A DNA stretch of 64,000 nt from Allonocardiopsis opalescens (lineage in GTDB: Bacteria; Actinomycetota; Actinomycetes; Streptosporangiales; Streptosporangiaceae): contig NZ_PVZC01000010.1 of NCBI RefSeq assembly GCF_003002095.1, positions 124,001 through 188,000 of the forward strand, written 5' to 3'. Positions within the stretch are counted from its first letter, which is position 1, and every line of letters starts with the position of its first letter. Below, in pieces: positions 17,351 to 27,630 of the stretch. The translations under genes were made by a program, and so were the position numbers. A model generated the notes under the pieces. It was not told the origin of the DNA, did no database searches, and was given only the letters and a program-made list of their open reading frames with translations.

Positions 17351-18840
17351 GGCGTGGGCTGCCGGACGCCGCGCGCGGTGGCGGCCTGGGCGCGGGCCCT
17401 GGGCAGCGGGGCGGGGCCGCTCATCGGCACCGCGATGCGCACGGACAGGCCGTGCGGGTCGACGCGGCGCAGTTCGAAGCGGCCCTTGCGCGCGACGACG
17501 AGGCGTTCGGCGATGGTCAGCCCCAGCCCGCTGCCGGGGGCGTGCCCGCGGGTGGACCGCCAGAAGCGGCGGGTGGCCAGCGGCAGTTCGGCGGCGGGCA
17601 GTCCTGGGCCGTCGTCGGTGACCTGGAGGTAGGCCTCGGGGCCGTCGGCGCGGACCTCGGTGCGCACGGTGGCGCCCGCCCCGGCGTGCTTCACGGCGTT
17701 GTCGATGACGATGTCGAGGACCTGGGCGAACTCCGACTCGGCCATCCGGATGGGGACGGGTTCGCCGTCGTCGGCGCTGGGCGAGGCGAGGTGCACGCCG
17801 CCGGCGTCGGCGATGTCGCGCCAGGCGTCGAGCCGCTCGGGCAGCACCACGGCGACGTCGCAGACCTCGTCGCCGGCCTCGGGCAGCGCCGGCTCGCCGG
17901 CGGCGGCCTCGCGGGGGGCGGCCAGGCTGGTGGCCTTGGAGTCGGCGAGGGCGAGTTTGAGCAGCCCGTCCATCAGGTGCTCCAGCCGCTCCACCTCGCG
18001 CAGCACCGCCTGGTAGGAGCGGTCGCGCTCGGGGGGCACCCAGCCGCCCATGGCGTCGATGCGCAGCCGCAGCGCGGCCATCGGGTTGCGCAGCTGGTGG
18101 GAGGCGTCGGCGACGAGCTGGGCCTGGGTGGCGGCGGCCTCGGCGAGCGAGCGCGACATCCGGTTGAACGAGGACACGACGTCGCGCAGTTCGGGGGGGC
18201 CGCTGGTGTCGGGCACCTCGGCGCCGGACCGGCCCTCGGCCAGGGCGCGCACGCCGCGCTCCAGATTGGCCAGCGGCCGCAGCACCCAGCGGGTGACGTA
18301 GCCGCACAGCAGCGCGCAGACCCCCATCGCGACGACGGCGCCGGTGAGCACCATGGCGTGTTTGACCGCGACGTCGGCGGCGGCCTGGTCCACCGAGGCG
18401 CGCATCACGATGGCGCCCGAGACCCCGATGCCGGTGCCGAAGGGCCGGGCGAGCAGCACGTCCTCGCTGCTCCAGGGCCAGATGGAGGGGATGTAGGAGG
18501 TGGTGCCGCCGCGCAGCGCGACGTCGATGAGGTGCGGGACCTCGTCCTGGCCGGCGTCGATGTCGCCGGCCGAGGCGACCAGGTTGCGATCGGAGTCCAC
18601 CACCAGCACGTCCTCACCGTACAGGGCGTGGAAGCTGAGCAGTTCGCTCTGCAGCCGCATCGGGCTGCCGGATTCGTCGGCGTACTTGGCGAGCATGGCG
18701 AACCAGGCGAGGTCGGCGGTGCGCGACAGCTCCAGGCCCTTGGTGCGCTCGTCGGAGAGCGCGGTGAGCAGCGGCACCGCGAAGCAGGCCACGGCGACGA
18801 CGGAGAAGGCGAGCAGCACTCCGAGCAGGCGACGGCGCAT
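17347..18840 (-). CDS. Sensor histidine kinase
   Basis: Membrane kinase of 497 aa. The N-terminal membrane helix is at residues 5-28, an extracellular sensor region at about 29-160, and a second helix at about 162-185 (MVLTGAVVAMGVCALLCGYVT). HAMP follows, then the H-box ADASHQLRNPMAAL with phospho-acceptor His248, N-box DNAVKHAG, G1 DDGPGLP and G2 GSGLGLTIAERL. ATG 18840 overlaps the response-regulator stop (TGATG), and its own stop overlaps the TAXI lipoprotein start, giving a tight three-gene operon. Confidence 0.95.
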   Translation of the reverse strand: MRRRLLGVLLAFSVVAVACFAVPLLTALSDERTKGLELSRTADLAWFAMLAKYADESGSPMRLQSELLSFHALYGEDVLVVDSDRNLVASAGDIDAGQDEVPHLIDVALRGGTTSYIPSIWPWSSEDVLLARPFGTGIGVSGAIVMRASVDQAAADVAVKHAMVLTGAVVAMGVCALLCGYVTRWVLRPLANLERGVRALAEGRSGAEVPDTSGPPELRDVVSSFNRMSRSLAEAAATQAQLVADASHQLRNPMAALRLRIDAMGGWVPPERDRSYQAVLREVERLEHLMDGLLKLALADSKATSLAAPREAAAGEPALPEAGDEVCDVAVVLPERLDAWRDIADAGGVHLASPSADDGEPVPIRMAESEFAQVLDIVIDNAVKHAGAGATVRTEVRADGPEAYLQVTDDGPGLPAAELPLATRRFWRSTRGHAPGSGLGLTIAERLVVARKGRFELRRVDPHGLSVRIAVPMSGPAPLPRARAQAATARGVRQPTP

Positions 18841-19502
18841 CACTTCTCCCCGAGCCGGTAGCCGAAGCCGCGGATGGTGTGGAACAGGCCGGGCCGGCCG
18901 GTCTTCTGGCGCAGCTGCGCCATGTGCACGTCCAGGGAGCGCGAGCCGCCGACGTAGGCGGTGCCCCAGACCTCGTCCAGGACCTGCTCGCGGGAGACGG
19001 CGGCGCCCTGGCGGGAGGCGAGGGAGACGAGCACGTCGAACTCCTTGCCGGTGAGTTCCACCCGGGTGCCGCCGACGAACACCCGGCGGGTGGCCAGTTC
19101 GATCCGCACGTCGGACACGCGCAGCTCCGAGGGCGGGGCGCTGACGCGGGCGGCGGCGCGGCGCGCCACCGCGTCGATGCGCGCCAGCATCTCGCCCGAT
19201 CTGATCGGTTTGGTGAGGTAGTCGTCGGCGCCCAGCCGCAGGCCGCGGATGACCGACCGCTCGTCGCTGCGGGCGGTGAGCACCAGGATCGGCATGTCGG
19301 TGACCCGGCGCAGTTTGCGCAGCACGTCGAGGCCGTCCAGGTCGGGCAGGCCGAGGTCGAGCAGCACGAGTTCGCCGCTGCGGTGCCGGATGAGGGCGTC
19401 GGCGCCGAAGCGCAGCCGCAGCACCGTGTGCCCGTTGGCCTCCAGGAACTCCCCGATGGCGGCGGAGACGCCGTCGTCGTCTTCTACCAGCAGGATTCGC
19501 AC
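18840..19502 (-). CDS. OmpR-family response regulator
   Basis: DNA-binding response regulator of 220 aa. The receiver domain has acidic residues EDDD at 7-10, phospho-acceptor Asp49 in LVLLDLGLPDLDG and Lys98 in YLTKPI. The C-terminal winged helix contains RVELTGKEFDVLVSLAS and SLDVHMAQLRQKTG, typical of OmpR/PhoB. GTG 19502 has GAAGGTG just upstream. It is first in the operon with the histidine kinase and the TAXI lipoprotein; its targets are unknown. Confidence 0.95.
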   Translation of the reverse strand: MRILLVEDDDGVSAAIGEFLEANGHTVLRLRFGADALIRHRSGELVLLDLGLPDLDGLDVLRKLRRVTDMPILVLTARSDERSVIRGLRLGADDYLTKPIRSGEMLARIDAVARRAAARVSAPPSELRVSDVRIELATRRVFVGGTRVELTGKEFDVLVSLASRQGAAVSREQVLDEVWGTAYVGGSRSLDVHMAQLRQKTGRPGLFHTIRGFGYRLGEK

Positions 19503-19945
19503 GGCACCTTCAATCCTCGCGCCTCCTCGCACCGCCGCCGGCCCGCAGGGCCGGGGCGGTCCGCCCCACCGCCGGCCGGGGCGCGGCCGGCGGGGGCGGC
19601 CGTCGCCGAACGGCCGGCCCCCGCCGGACGTCCCCCGTGACCACGCTCGCCGCCCACACCCGAAACTACCGCGAAAGCCGCGGATCCCGCCTGTCCGAGG
19701 AGCATCCGGATGCGCGCTCGGGCGCCCGGTGGCCAGGGCCGGACGCCGGGAGGCCGACCGGGGGCGGCGCGGCGAGGGGACGACACGGCTGAACCGGTCC
19801 ACATCCGGCCGCGCGGTGCGGGAGAATCGGCGCGACCGCGGCTCGCTCCGGCAGGCGTGAAAGCCGCCGGGCGCGGGTACGAGCGGTCCGTCATGATCCC
19901 CGGCACGCGGCGCGCGGGCAGGCGCGCGGACAAGGAGGTACACCG
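19503..19945. other. Divergent intergenic region, response regulator / glgX
   Basis: 443 bases without a gene. A 9-bp perfect hairpin, CCGCCGGCC (19569-19577) with GGCCGGCGG (19585-19593), lies in the 5' region of the response-regulator operon, inside a very GC-rich stretch. The glgX start at 19946 has AAGGAGG at 19932-19938. I see no convincing -10/-35 pair or uORF. Confidence 0.4.
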
Positions 19946-22051
<2,106 letters not shown>

Positions 22052-22122
22052 GGGCCGCCCGCGCCGGTCCGGCGGCGGGGCGGCGTCGCGTCCGCGCCGG
22101 GCCGCTGCGACACTGGGGTGCC

Positions 22123-22875
22123 ATGCGACAGCTGTTCCCCGTCCTGCCCGACCCGGCCGCCGACGTGGACCCGGTCGACGCCTACGCCTACCGGCTGCCG
22201 CCCGGCGGCCGCCCGTGGCTGCGCGCCAACATGGTCTCCAGCGTCGACGGCTCCGCCAGCTGGCGGGGCCGCACCGCCGACCTGTCCGACGAGGCCGACC
22301 GGCGGATGCTCGCGCTGCTGCGGGCGCTGTCGGACGTGGTGCTGGTGGGTGCGGGCACCGCGCGGGTGGAGCGCTACGGCCCGGCCCACGTCCGCGAGGA
22401 GTTCCGGCCGCTGCGGGCGGGGCGCTCGGAGCGGCCGCCGATCGCGGTGGTCACCCACCGGCTGAACATGGACCTGTCCGGCCCGCTGTTCGCGCCGGCG
22501 CCGCCGGAGTGCCGCACGATCGTGATCACCACCGGGCTGGCCGATCCCGAGGTGCTGGCCGAGGCGGAGCGGCGGGCGGAGGTGATCGTGGCCGGGGAGC
22601 GGCGGGTGGACCCGCACTTCGCCGTGGCGGAGCTGGCCAGGCGCGGCCACCGCAGACTGCTGTGCGAGGGCGGCCCGACCCTGCTGGCGCAGCTCGTGCA
22701 GGCGGACCTGCTGGACGAGCTGTGCCTGACGCTGACGCCGGTGCTGTGCGCGGGCGATGCGCCGCGGGTTCTGGACGGGCCTGCGCTGGAACGGCCGCGT
22801 ACGCTGAGCACGGCCCGGCTGCTGCACAGCGGCGACACCTACTTCTTTCAGTACACGCGCGACTCCGGACGGTGA
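22123..22875 (+). CDS. RibD C-terminal-type pyrimidine reductase
   Basis: Protein of 250 aa belonging to the RibD_C/dihydrofolate-reductase-like fold. It starts with a short N-terminal extension, then WLRANMVSSVDGSASWRGR, VVLVGAGTARVERYGP (NADPH-binding) and LLCEGGPTLLAQLVQADLLDELCLTLTP. There is no deaminase domain, so it corresponds to free-standing actinobacterial reductases of the RibD family whose substrate need not be the riboflavin intermediate. No other rib gene is nearby. It follows glgX after 71 nt but probably has its own promoter (CGACACTGG before ATG). Confidence 0.87.
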   Translation: MRQLFPVLPDPAADVDPVDAYAYRLPPGGRPWLRANMVSSVDGSASWRGRTADLSDEADRRMLALLRALSDVVLVGAGTARVERYGPAHVREEFRPLRAGRSERPPIAVVTHRLNMDLSGPLFAPAPPECRTIVITTGLADPEVLAEAERRAEVIVAGERRVDPHFAVAELARRGHRRLLCEGGPTLLAQLVQADLLDELCLTLTPVLCAGDAPRVLDGPALERPRTLSTARLLHSGDTYFFQYTRDSGR

Positions 22876-23282
22876 CGTCCGCTGGTCGGCGGCCGTGCCG
22901 GCGAAAGCTCGGCGCGCTGCTTGTCCACTGTTTTTTCGGCCACATTGGGCCAGGGGCGGTGGGCGTGCCTCAGCGCTCAGGGGACACGAATCGCCTATGG
23001 GGACGGTGATTTCGGTCATTTGCGGTCAACCATGCGATTGGGCAGGTCGGACCCTGCGCACGCGAGGTGTGTTCCGCAGTGACCTACCCCCGCTATAACG
23101 GATGTTGACCACAAATGCGGTCTTTCTCTGCAGAAGTGGGTGGTCAGAGAGCGTTCGGCTGAGGCCGGCCCGTTCTCCCGGGGGAGTCGCGCCGCGCGGA
23201 CCGGTCCGCGCAGGCGGCGACGGGAGCGCCGGCCGCGGCCTCGGCCCGACGTTCGCAACACGCAGGGCGAGAGGATGAACTA
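22876..23282. other. Intergenic region before the GntR gene, with inverted TTTGCGGTCAAC motif
   Basis: 407 bases, no gene. TTTGCGGTCAAC (23019-23030) and its near-inverse GTTGACCACAAA (23104-23115, one mismatch) lie 73 bp apart and may be paired operator sites. TATAAC at 23094-23099 resembles a -10 box for the GntR gene at 23283. GAGAGG at 23270-23275 is that gene's ribosome-binding site. Confidence 0.4.
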
Positions 23283-24041
23283 GTGCCCACGTCCGATGGC
23301 GGCTCAATCCCGGTCTACCGGCAAATCGCCGACGATCTGCGTCATGCCATTGTCTCCGACGCGCTCGAGGACGGCGCTCGGCTGCCGGGCGAGAACGACC
23401 TCATGGAGCAGTACGGAGTGGCCAGGGCGACCGCGCGCCAGGCGCTCTCCCAGCTGATCAACGAGGGCATCGCCACCGCCGTGCGCGGCTCGGGCGTGTA
23501 CGTGCGCAAGTTCCGGCCGCTGCGCCGCCACGGCCAGCACCGCCTCTCCCGCGAGCTGTGGGGGGTGGGCCGGGCCATCTGGGAGGCCGACTCCGACGAC
23601 CGCGGCTACACCCTGGACCAGGTCAGCGTGGCGACGGAGGCCGCGCCCGAGTACGTCGCGCGGGTGCTGGGCCTGGCCGCCGACGCGCCGGTGTGCGTGC
23701 GCCGCCGCCGCTACCTGGTCGAGGACCGCCCGGTGCAGCTGGCCACGTCCTTCCTGCCGGCCGAGCTGGTCGGCGACTCCCCGATCACGGCCGCCGACAC
23801 CGGCCCGGGCGGCATCTACGCGCGCCTGGCCGAGCTGGGCTCGGAGCCGGCGCACTTCACCGAGGAGATCCGCAGCCGGATGCCGGCGCCCGAGGAGATG
23901 AAGGCGCTGAAGCTGGGCCCGGGCACCCCGGTGGTGGTCATCGTGCGCACCGCGCTGACGGCGGCGCACCGGCCGGTGGAGCTGAACGAGATGGTGCTGG
24001 ACAGCTCCGCCTACGTGCTGCAGTACGACTTCGACGCCTGA
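23283..24041 (+). CDS. GntR-family regulator, HutC/UTRA type
   Basis: Transcription factor of 252 aa. The N-terminal winged HTH is PVYRQIADDLRHAIVSDALE followed by ENDLMEQYGVARATARQALSQLINEGIATAVRGSGVYV. The C-terminal UTRA ligand domain starts near residue 100 (ARVLGLAADAPVCVRRRRYLVEDRPVQLATSFLPAELV). HutC members bind small metabolites such as sugar phosphates or amino-acid derivatives. No obvious target operon adjoins, so it may be a global or orphan regulator. GTG 23283 has GAGAGG about 7 nt upstream. Confidence 0.92.
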   Translation: MPTSDGGSIPVYRQIADDLRHAIVSDALEDGARLPGENDLMEQYGVARATARQALSQLINEGIATAVRGSGVYVRKFRPLRRHGQHRLSRELWGVGRAIWEADSDDRGYTLDQVSVATEAAPEYVARVLGLAADAPVCVRRRRYLVEDRPVQLATSFLPAELVGDSPITAADTGPGGIYARLAELGSEPAHFTEEIRSRMPAPEEMKALKLGPGTPVVVIVRTALTAAHRPVELNEMVLDSSAYVLQYDFDA

Positions 24042-24066
24042 GCGGGGGCGGCGAGGGGTCCGGGGG

Positions 24067-24480
24067 TCAGCTGCGCGGGGGGTCTGCGCGCCGGTGCTCC
24101 GGTGCCCGCCGCGCGCCCGGGGGGCGGCGGGATGCGAAGACGACCGCGCCCAGCGCCAGCACGGCGCCGCCCACCCCGGCGCCGGCCGGCAGCGGGAAGT
24201 CGCCGTCGGCGGACGCCGCCAGGGGCAGGGCGATCTCGGAGATCTCGCGGCCCAGCAGCAGCGCGGCGGCCAGTCCGGCGAGGCCGACCAGCAGCAGGAC
24301 GCCGGCCAGGGCCCGGTCCGACAGGGGGCGGGGGCGGACCAGCGCCCGCCGCATCCGGCGGGTGCGTGCTTTGAGTTCGGTATCCAGCCGGTCGGCGGCG
24401 CGCTCGTAGCGGTCCCGCGTCCACAGCCGGACGTAGTGCGTCCAGGTGATCCGTAGCGGTTGGCGGTGCTGCAGTGCCAT
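24067..24480 (-). CDS. Small membrane protein, unknown function
   Basis: A 137-aa protein without a family that I recognise. The N-terminal 55 residues are basic (RITWTHYVRLWTRDRYERAADRLDTELKARTRRMRR), followed by two membrane segments, LAGVLLLVGLAGLAAALLLG and GVGGAVLALGAVVFASR, and a short basic tail. Start ATG 24480 has GGGGA 7 nt upstream; longer in-frame starts lack a site. It lies tail to tail with the GntR gene and head to head with msrB. Confidence 0.7.
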   Translation of the reverse strand: MALQHRQPLRITWTHYVRLWTRDRYERAADRLDTELKARTRRMRRALVRPRPLSDRALAGVLLLVGLAGLAAALLLGREISEIALPLAASADGDFPLPAGAGVGGAVLALGAVVFASRRPPGARRAPEHRRADPPRS

Positions 24481-24679
24481 AGTCGATTCCCCGGGTCCGT
24501 CGGCAGCGGCCCTCGCCGCAATCCGGACCTGCACCACCAGACCGGGACGGCCAGGACATGACCGTTAGTAACATGGCTAAAGCACCGGGTACCCGATTCG
24601 GTCGCGAACGAACGCATGCCGGACACTGCCGGAGGTTTCGCCGCAGCTCCGGCCGCGTGGATTGGGTAGCGTCATGGCT

Positions 24680-25144
24680 ATGAACGACGCCGAGCAGGCA
24701 GTGGCCGCCGGGGCGGGAGCCCCCGAGGGCGGCAGGGTGGTCCGCACCGAGGCGGAGTGGGCCGAGCGGCTCACTCCCGAGGAGTTCGCGGTGCTGCGGC
24801 GGGCCGGCACCGAGCCCGCCTGGAGCGGCGAGTACGTCGACACCAAGACCACCGGGGTGTACCGGTGCCGGGCCTGCGGCGCGGAGCTGTTCCGCTCGCA
24901 GACCAAGTTCGACTCCCGCTGCGGCTGGCCGAGCTTCTACGAGCCGGCCCGGTCGGAGGCGGTCACACTGATCGAGGACCGGTCGATGGGCATGGTGCGC
25001 ACCGAGGTCCGCTGCGCGCGCTGCGACTCCCACCTGGGCCACGTCTTCCACGGCGAGGGCTTCCCCACCCCCACCGACGACCGCTACTGCATGAACTCGG
25101 TCGCGCTCAGCCTGGAGCCGGACGGCTCCGGCGGCCCGGCCTAG
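24680..25144 (+). CDS. msrB: Peptide-methionine (R)-S-oxide reductase
   Basis: Repairs methionine-R-sulfoxide in proteins using thioredoxin; cytosolic. It is 154 aa. Zinc-binding CxxC pairs are CRACG and CARCD, the core CGWPSFYEP is present, and the catalytic Cys is in RYCMNSVALS. ATG 24680 is preferred over ATG 24674 because TAGCGT (24667-24672) ends 7 nt before it, as expected for a leaderless mRNA. Confidence 0.94.
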   Translation: MNDAEQAVAAGAGAPEGGRVVRTEAEWAERLTPEEFAVLRRAGTEPAWSGEYVDTKTTGVYRCRACGAELFRSQTKFDSRCGWPSFYEPARSEAVTLIEDRSMGMVRTEVRCARCDSHLGHVFHGEGFPTPTDDRYCMNSVALSLEPDGSGGPA

Positions 25145-25249
25145 CCCCGCGACTTCGCCCCCCGCGCGGGCCCGCCACGGGTCCGCGCGCCCCGCCTCCC
25201 CCGGCGGGCGTCCCCCTCATCCGGAAAGCCGGCCTCGAAGAACGCGACC

Positions 25250-25933
25250 ATGACCGACGTACTCGCCTCTCCCCCTGTCGCCGCCGGATCCCGCCGCCGA
25301 GCCCGCCGCCCGCGCGGCCGCCCGCCGGCGGGTCCGCCGCCGTGGCTGCTCGCCGCCGGCCTGGGCCTGGTCGGCCTGACCGGACTGGCCGGGTGCCGCC
25401 GCGACCGCCGCTGGGCGTGGGCCGCGCTGCCCGCGCTGGCGGCCGCCGCCGTACTGGGCTGGACCGGGCGCGAGCCGCGGCGGCCGGTGGGCAGCGGCCG
25501 GCTGCTGGCGCCCGCCGACGGCGTCGTGCAGGGGGTGCGGGCCGACCCCGACGGGCGCACCCGGGTGGCGACCTTCGTCGGGCCGCTCCAGGTCCCGCTG
25601 AGCCGGGCGCCGATCGCGGGCGTGGTCAGCTCGGTGCGGCGGGTGCGCGGCGGCGCGGGCGCCGCCTTCGGCTCGGCCGGCGAGCGCAACGAGCGGGTGG
25701 TGTGGCATCTGGACACCGAGCTGGGCGATGTGGAGGTGGTGCAGATCGCCGGAGCGACCGGCCGCCGGATCGCCACCTTCCTAGGCGCGGGCGACAAGGT
25801 GGAGGGCGGCACCCGGATCGGGCGGGCCAGGGCGGGCTCGCGCGTCGACGTCTACCTGCCGCCCGGGGTCACCCCGGCGGTGCGGGTGGGCATGCGGGTG
25901 CGGGCCGGGCAGACGCGGCTGGACCGCGACTGA
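25250..25933 (+). CDS. Phosphatidylserine decarboxylase-like protein
   Basis: Membrane protein of 227 aa. Two N-terminal hydrophobic segments (WLLAAGLGLVGLTGLAG and WAWAALPALAAAAVLGW) precede a domain with the order of motifs of short, archaeal-type Psd: LLAPADGVVQGV, PLSRAPIAGVV, NERVVWHLDTELGDVEVVQIAGATGRRIA and AGSRVDVYLP. The Gly-Ser that would self-cleave to form the pyruvoyl group is present in AGSR. The His usual in the V-H-V-x-RAP segment is replaced (VPLSRAP). No pssA gene adjoins. It may be an active variant or a degenerate relative; the family link is secure, the activity is not. Confidence 0.78.
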   Translation: MTDVLASPPVAAGSRRRARRPRGRPPAGPPPWLLAAGLGLVGLTGLAGCRRDRRWAWAALPALAAAAVLGWTGREPRRPVGSGRLLAPADGVVQGVRADPDGRTRVATFVGPLQVPLSRAPIAGVVSSVRRVRGGAGAAFGSAGERNERVVWHLDTELGDVEVVQIAGATGRRIATFLGAGDKVEGGTRIGRARAGSRVDVYLPPGVTPAVRVGMRVRAGQTRLDRD

Positions 25934-25937
25934 GAAC

Positions 25938-25964
25938 GGGCGTCCGGCCGGCGGCCGGACGCCC
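25938..25964. terminator. Bidirectional hairpin terminator, psd-like / dedA
   Basis: GGGCGTCCGGCC and GGCCGGACGCCC form a perfect 12-bp stem with a 3-nt loop, between the stop codons of two convergent genes. There is no U-tract, as is common in actinomycetes. Confidence 0.8.
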
Positions 25965-25987
25965 GGGTGAGGCGCGTGAGGCGGCGC

Positions 25988-26728
25988 CTAGCGGCCGTCG
26001 CCGCTCTCGGCGTGGCTGCGCGGCTCGGCCGCGTCCGGGCCGCCGGCGTCGCAGCCGGCGCGGCGCCCGCGGTACAGGCTGATGCTGCGGCTGATGACGA
26101 ACCACAGCACCAGCAGCGCCACGATGCCGAGCACGGCGTTGCTGAGCAGGTCGGCGTAGGGGGCGACGATGTGCCACTGGGTGCCGAGCCCGAAGCCCAG
26201 GCCGATCCAGATGCTGTTCCACACCGTGCTGCCGATGGCGGTGTAGAGGGTGAAGCGCCACAGCGGCATCCGCTCGATGCCGGCCGGGATGGACACCAGG
26301 CTGCGCACGATCGGCACGCAGCGGCCGAACAGGACCGCGATGCCGCCGTACTTGGCGAAGAAGCGCTCGGCCTTCTCGAAGTCCTCGACGTTGACCAGCG
26401 GCATCTTCTCGAACAGCCAGCGGGTGCGCTTGGGGCCCAGGGCGGCGCCCACGCCGTAGAGCACCCAGGCGCCGACGAGCGCCCCCATGGTGGCGGCGAG
26501 CACCACCAGGAAGAAGTTCATCCGGCCCTGCTGGGAGAGCATGCCGGCCAGCGGCAGCACCGCCTCGCTGGGGATCGGCGGGAAGATGTTCTCGGCGAAC
26601 AGGACGATGCCCACGCCGATCTCCCCGAGGGCGTCCATGACGTCGAAGATCCATCCGGCCACACCGGACAGGTCCTCGGTGCTCTGGGGCGCCGGCTCCG
26701 CGGCCGGCAGGGGGAGGGCGACGGACAT
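25988..26728 (-). CDS. DedA-family membrane protein
   Basis: Inner-membrane protein of 246 aa of the DedA/SNARE-associated group, thought to move or flip phospholipid-type lipids using the proton motive force. Signature residues are present: FAENIFPPIPSEAVLPLAG (acidic and PPIPSE re-entrant motif) and AVLFGRCVPIVRSLVSIPAG (GRxxPxxR with essential Arg residues). Several membrane segments follow, the last being VLGIVALLVLWFVISR. The C-terminal tail is polar. ATG 26728 is the natural start. Confidence 0.92.
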   Translation of the reverse strand: MSVALPLPAAEPAPQSTEDLSGVAGWIFDVMDALGEIGVGIVLFAENIFPPIPSEAVLPLAGMLSQQGRMNFFLVVLAATMGALVGAWVLYGVGAALGPKRTRWLFEKMPLVNVEDFEKAERFFAKYGGIAVLFGRCVPIVRSLVSIPAGIERMPLWRFTLYTAIGSTVWNSIWIGLGFGLGTQWHIVAPYADLLSNAVLGIVALLVLWFVISRSISLYRGRRAGCDAGGPDAAEPRSHAESGDGR

Positions 26729-26841
26729 ATCTGCGCAATCCTCGTGGTCGTCGGTGGGAGGGGGCGGCGGTCGCGCTCGCGGCGGACGCCGTCCCCCGAT
26801 ACTGGCACACCGTCCGGCCGCACGTGACCGGACCGCAGGGC

Positions 26842-27588
26842 TCAGGGCAGCAGGTCCACCAGTTCGGCCAGCTCGCGGCGGCGCCCGGTGTAGAAGGGCA
26901 CCTCCTCGCGCACGTAGAGCCGGGCGCGGGAGCCGCGCAGGTGGCGCATCAGGTCGACGATGCGGTGCAGTTCGTCGGCCTCGAAGGCCAGCATCCACTC
27001 GTAGTCGCCCAGGGCGAAGCTGGAGACGGTGTTGGCGCGCACGTCGGGGTAGCCGCGCGCCATCCGGCCGTGCTCGGCCAGCATGGCGCGGCGCTCGGAG
27101 TCCTCCAGCAGGTACCAGTCGTAGGAGCGCACGAACGGGTACACGCACACGTAGCCGCGCGGCTCCTCCCCGGCCAGGAAGGCCGGGATGTGGCCCTTGT
27201 TGAACTCCGCGGGGCGGTGCAGCGCCATGGCCGACCACACCGGGCGGGTGCGCCGCCCCAGCGCGGTGCGGCGGAAGCGGGCGTAGACGTCCTGCAGCGC
27301 CTCGGGGGTGGGCGCCACCCACCACATCATCAGGTCGGCGTCGGCGCGCAGGCCCTGCACGTCGTAGGCGCCGCGGGTGGTGACCTCGCCGCCTTCGCGG
27401 GCGGCGTCGAGCACGGCGGCGGCCTCGGCGGCGAGCTCCTTGCGGGCGCCGCCGTCGGCGGGCAGCGGTTCGGCCACCGAGAAGACCGACCACATGGTGT
27501 AGCGGATCAGCTGGTTGAGGTCGCGGGCCTTCGGGCGGGCGGCCTGCTGCGACGGGCCTTCGGCCGGGTTCTCGCTGGCGGTGCTCAC
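26842..27588 (-). CDS. hemQ: Coproheme decarboxylase HemQ
   Basis: Last step of the coproporphyrin-dependent haem pathway, turning coproheme into haem b with peroxide. It is 248 aa with the chlorite-dismutase-like fold of actinobacterial HemQ. The proximal His lies in [12 protein letters not shown] and the catalytic Tyr in the SYDWYLLE segment. It begins at GTG 27588 with AGGGGGA upstream, 42 nt after the coproporphyrinogen oxidase gene, so the two are cotranscribed. Confidence 0.95.
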   Translation of the reverse strand: MSTASENPAEGPSQQAARPKARDLNQLIRYTMWSVFSVAEPLPADGGARKELAAEAAAVLDAAREGGEVTTRGAYDVQGLRADADLMMWWVAPTPEALQDVYARFRRTALGRRTRPVWSAMALHRPAEFNKGHIPAFLAGEEPRGYVCVYPFVRSYDWYLLEDSERRAMLAEHGRMARGYPDVRANTVSSFALGDYEWMLAFEADELHRIVDLMRHLRGSRARLYVREEVPFYTGRRRELAELVDLLP

Positions 27589-27630
27589 GGGGTCCCCCTT
27601 GCTCCTTGCTTGCTGCTTGCTCGGACGGTG

